This document shows, one piece after another, positions 33,674-35,157 of a DNA stretch of 35,157 nt. The number at the start of each line of letters is the position of its first letter. Position 1 is the stretch's first letter. Source of the stretch: SAR202 cluster bacterium (GTDB lineage: Bacteria > Chloroflexota > Dehalococcoidia > Lucifugimonadales > Lucifugimonadaceae); NCBI GenBank assembly GCA_008373165.1, contig RQOU01000074.1, forward strand, positions 1-35,157. The letters are read 5' to 3'. The translations under genes and the position numbers were made by a program. The notes beneath the pieces were generated by a model, which was not told the DNA's origin, did not search any database, and saw nothing but the letters and a program-made list of their open reading frames with translations.

Positions 33674-34216
33674 TTGGCGATCGGCGATAATAAAGTTCTT
33701 CTAACTGGGGATGGTGTCCGCAGAGCGTTGACGAGGATTTCACACGAAATACTCGAGCAGAATGCTGTATCTGATCATCCTGTTTTGGTTGGGTTGCAAA
33801 CTCGCGGAGTTCATTTAGCACGTCGTATAGCGGAAAATATTCAAAATATAGAAGACTATAAGCCCATAGTTGGATCTCTTGATCCTAGATTATGGCGGGA
33901 CGACCCTCAGGTTGCTTCAGGTCAACCTCTTATGCCTTCTGACATCCCTACGAATGTAGATGGTCGATTGGTAGTTATAGTTGATGATGTTTTATATACA
34001 GGGCGAACCATTCGCGCTGCTATGGAGGCATTGCTAGATTTTGGACGGGCAAGTCGAATTCAACTAGCAGTTTTGGTTGACAGGGGTCACCGTGAACTCC
34101 CGATTCGTCCTGATTTTATTGGGAAGAATATTCCCACATCCCGTGGAGAACGTGTGCAAGTTCGAATGCTCGAAATTGATGGGGAAGATGCTGTCTTGAT
34201 TGGGGAGGAGCATTAA
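33674..34216 (+). CDS. pyrR: bifunctional PyrR: pyr mRNA-binding attenuator / uracil phosphoribosyltransferase
   Basis: The track begins at a TTG inside the attenuator's T-run (33638), which is implausible. The in-frame TTG at 33674 gives 180 aa, the usual PyrR length, and places KVLLTGDGVRRALTRISHEI at the normal N-terminal position. No strong Shine-Dalgarno supports either, so the start remains uncertain. The PRPP-binding motif VVIVDDVLYTGRTIRAA is near 105-122, and VGLQTRGVHLARRI is the conserved nucleotide-side segment. It senses UMP/UTP and regulates its own leader. The stop overlaps the pyrB start as TAATG. Confidence 0.94.
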   Translation: MAIGDNKVLLTGDGVRRALTRISHEILEQNAVSDHPVLVGLQTRGVHLARRIAENIQNIEDYKPIVGSLDPRLWRDDPQVASGQPLMPSDIPTNVDGRLVVIVDDVLYTGRTIRAAMEALLDFGRASRIQLAVLVDRGHRELPIRPDFIGKNIPTSRGERVQVRMLEIDGEDAVLIGEEH

Positions 34217-35157
34217 TGGCACAACCATCTACCGTGTCGCCCAGTCATTTAGAGCAAGATACGATTGCATTCCAACCTCGTAGGCATCTTCTGGATGTTG
34301 ATGATCTCAGCGCTTCTGAAATTTCGAATTTGTTAGATACAGCTGAAGGTATGTTGGAAATTACGGCTAGAGATATCCGTAAGACACCTGCATTGCGTGG
34401 TAAGACGATAATTACGATGTTTTTTGAGAACAGTACCCGTACTCGTGTTTCATTCGAGCAGGCTGGGAAAATACTTGGCGCTGATGTCATTAACATCACG
34501 GCATCTGCTAGTAGTGTTTCTAAGGGTGAGTCTTTGTTGAACACAGTGAAGACCCTAGAAGCGATGCAGATTGACGCATTGGTTGTACGCCATCCTCATT
34601 CTGGGGCTCCTTATTTCATTTCAAATCACATTGATGCTTCAGTAATAAATGCCGGTGATGGAACCCATGCGCATCCGACGCAGTCAATACTCGATCTCTT
34701 CACTGTGCGTGCTCATCTAGGAAACCTATCAGGAAAAAGGATAGCGATAATCGGCGATATCTTGTACAGCCGGGTGGCGCGGTCAGACATCATAGCGTTT
34801 CAAAAGATGGGAGCTGAAGTCGTTGTTTCTTGTCCCAATACGTTACTACCTGATGAATGGGAATTAGGCTCTATATTGGCGAGTGAGTCAGGGTTTGGAG
34901 GATTACGCCTTGTGAAATCGGTTGAGGAAGCGGTTGATGGAGCTGATGTGGTAATGCCATTGAGAATTCAAAAAGAACGGCAAGATGCTGGGCACCTGCC
35001 AAGTCTGCGCGAATACTCGGTGCGTTGGGGTATCAATTCTCAGAAAATGGCTCTAGCGAACGACTCTGTATTGTTGTTGCATCCTGGTCCGATGAATGAA
35101 GGCGTGGAAATTTCAAGTGAAGTTGCGCATGGAGAACAGAGTGTTATTGAAGAGCAA
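34216..35157 (+). CDS. pyrB: aspartate carbamoyltransferase catalytic subunit (partial, 3' end off window)
   Basis: Absent from the track because it is open at the right edge. ATG 34216 overlaps the pyrR stop by one base (TAATG), so translation is coupled. 314 residues are visible of about 310-330. Carbamoyl-phosphate site FENSTRTRVSFE near 75-86, KGESLLNTVKTL with the conserved Ser/Lys loop, GDGTHAHPTQSILD (HPTQ), and LHPGPMNEGVEI near the C-terminus. It catalyses carbamoyl-phosphate plus aspartate to N-carbamoyl-aspartate, the committed step of UMP synthesis, and is controlled by the PyrR attenuator upstream. pyrC or another pyr gene probably follows outside the window. Confidence 0.96.
   Translation, partial: MAQPSTVSPSHLEQDTIAFQPRRHLLDVDDLSASEISNLLDTAEGMLEITARDIRKTPALRGKTIITMFFENSTRTRVSFEQAGKILGADVINITASASSVSKGESLLNTVKTLEAMQIDALVVRHPHSGAPYFISNHIDASVINAGDGTHAHPTQSILDLFTVRAHLGNLSGKRIAIIGDILYSRVARSDIIAFQKMGAEVVVSCPNTLLPDEWELGSILASESGFGGLRLVKSVEEAVDGADVVMPLRIQKERQDAGHLPSLREYSVRWGINSQKMALANDSVLLLHPGPMNEGVEISSEVAHGEQSVIEEQ

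Noticed and set aside
1-35157. Genome-wide TGA reassignment (TGA as Cys or Trp)
   Set aside because: TGA clearly terminates several genes here, including the SGNH-like/MBOAT TGATG junction and the DUF393 gene itself.

Overview
The window is a gene-dense, bacterial chromosomal segment of moderate GC (mid-40s percent by eye). Short intergenic gaps, many convergent and divergent single genes, no tRNA or rRNA, and no IS element, phage or CRISPR are visible. A SpoU-type rRNA methylase, a PyrR-attenuated pyr operon, an NYN nuclease, a PAC2 protein and many stand-alone catabolic oxidoreductases fit a free-living heterotroph. My best guess is a marine Chloroflexota (SAR202/Dehalococcoidia-like) genome. 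That is inference from gene content and protein style, not something the sequence proves.

Layout. 1-12.3 kb: a partial aldehyde dehydrogenase and an HpcH/HpaI aldolase (both -), rlmB, a D-2-hydroxyacid dehydrogenase, a DHA2-type MFS transporter, an SDR, a large membrane-anchored protein built of ~95-residue repeats, an M28 peptidase, a tandem ABM-domain protein, and a lactonase-like amidohydrolase with a beta-propeller protein. 12.6-22.3 kb: NYN nuclease, TolB-like lipoprotein, M20 peptidase, sulfatase, small lipoprotein, a translationally coupled MBOAT/SGNH-like pair (surface acylation), and an EamA transporter. 22.4-26.5 kb: zinc alcohol dehydrogenase, Nudix hydrolase, a highly structured intergenic inverted-repeat block, a second 2-hydroxyacid dehydrogenase and a PAC2 protein. 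26.5-29.3 kb: a light/oxidative-stress-like locus, described below. 29.4-35.2 kb: tartronate-semialdehyde-reductase-type dehydrogenase, ferredoxin-NADP reductase, DAO-type FAD oxidoreductase, SprT-like metalloprotease, and the pyrR-pyrB operon start with a complete PyrR attenuator.

The most striking locus is 26.5-29.3 kb. A minus-strand operon encodes two tiny membrane proteins missed by the ORF track (58 and 35 aa, overlapping by ATGA), then GTP cyclohydrolase I (folE) and a photolyase. Divergently transcribed from it, across a 14-bp-arm inverted repeat, is a DUF393/DCC thiol-disulfide oxidoreductase. Its D-x-x-C-x-x-C motif reads D-x-x-C-x-x-[TGA], and the frame stays open for another ~107 family-like codons. 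A strong hairpin with a GGUU loop lies 17 nt after the TGA. This is best read as a CxxU selenoprotein with a bacterial SECIS element; the ORF track reports only its C-terminal fragment.

The oxidoreductases, aldolase, lactonase-like hydrolase, sulfatase and peptidases suggest scavenging of sugar acids, sulfated compounds and peptides. They are scattered singly rather than forming one pathway operon, so substrate assignments stay at family level.
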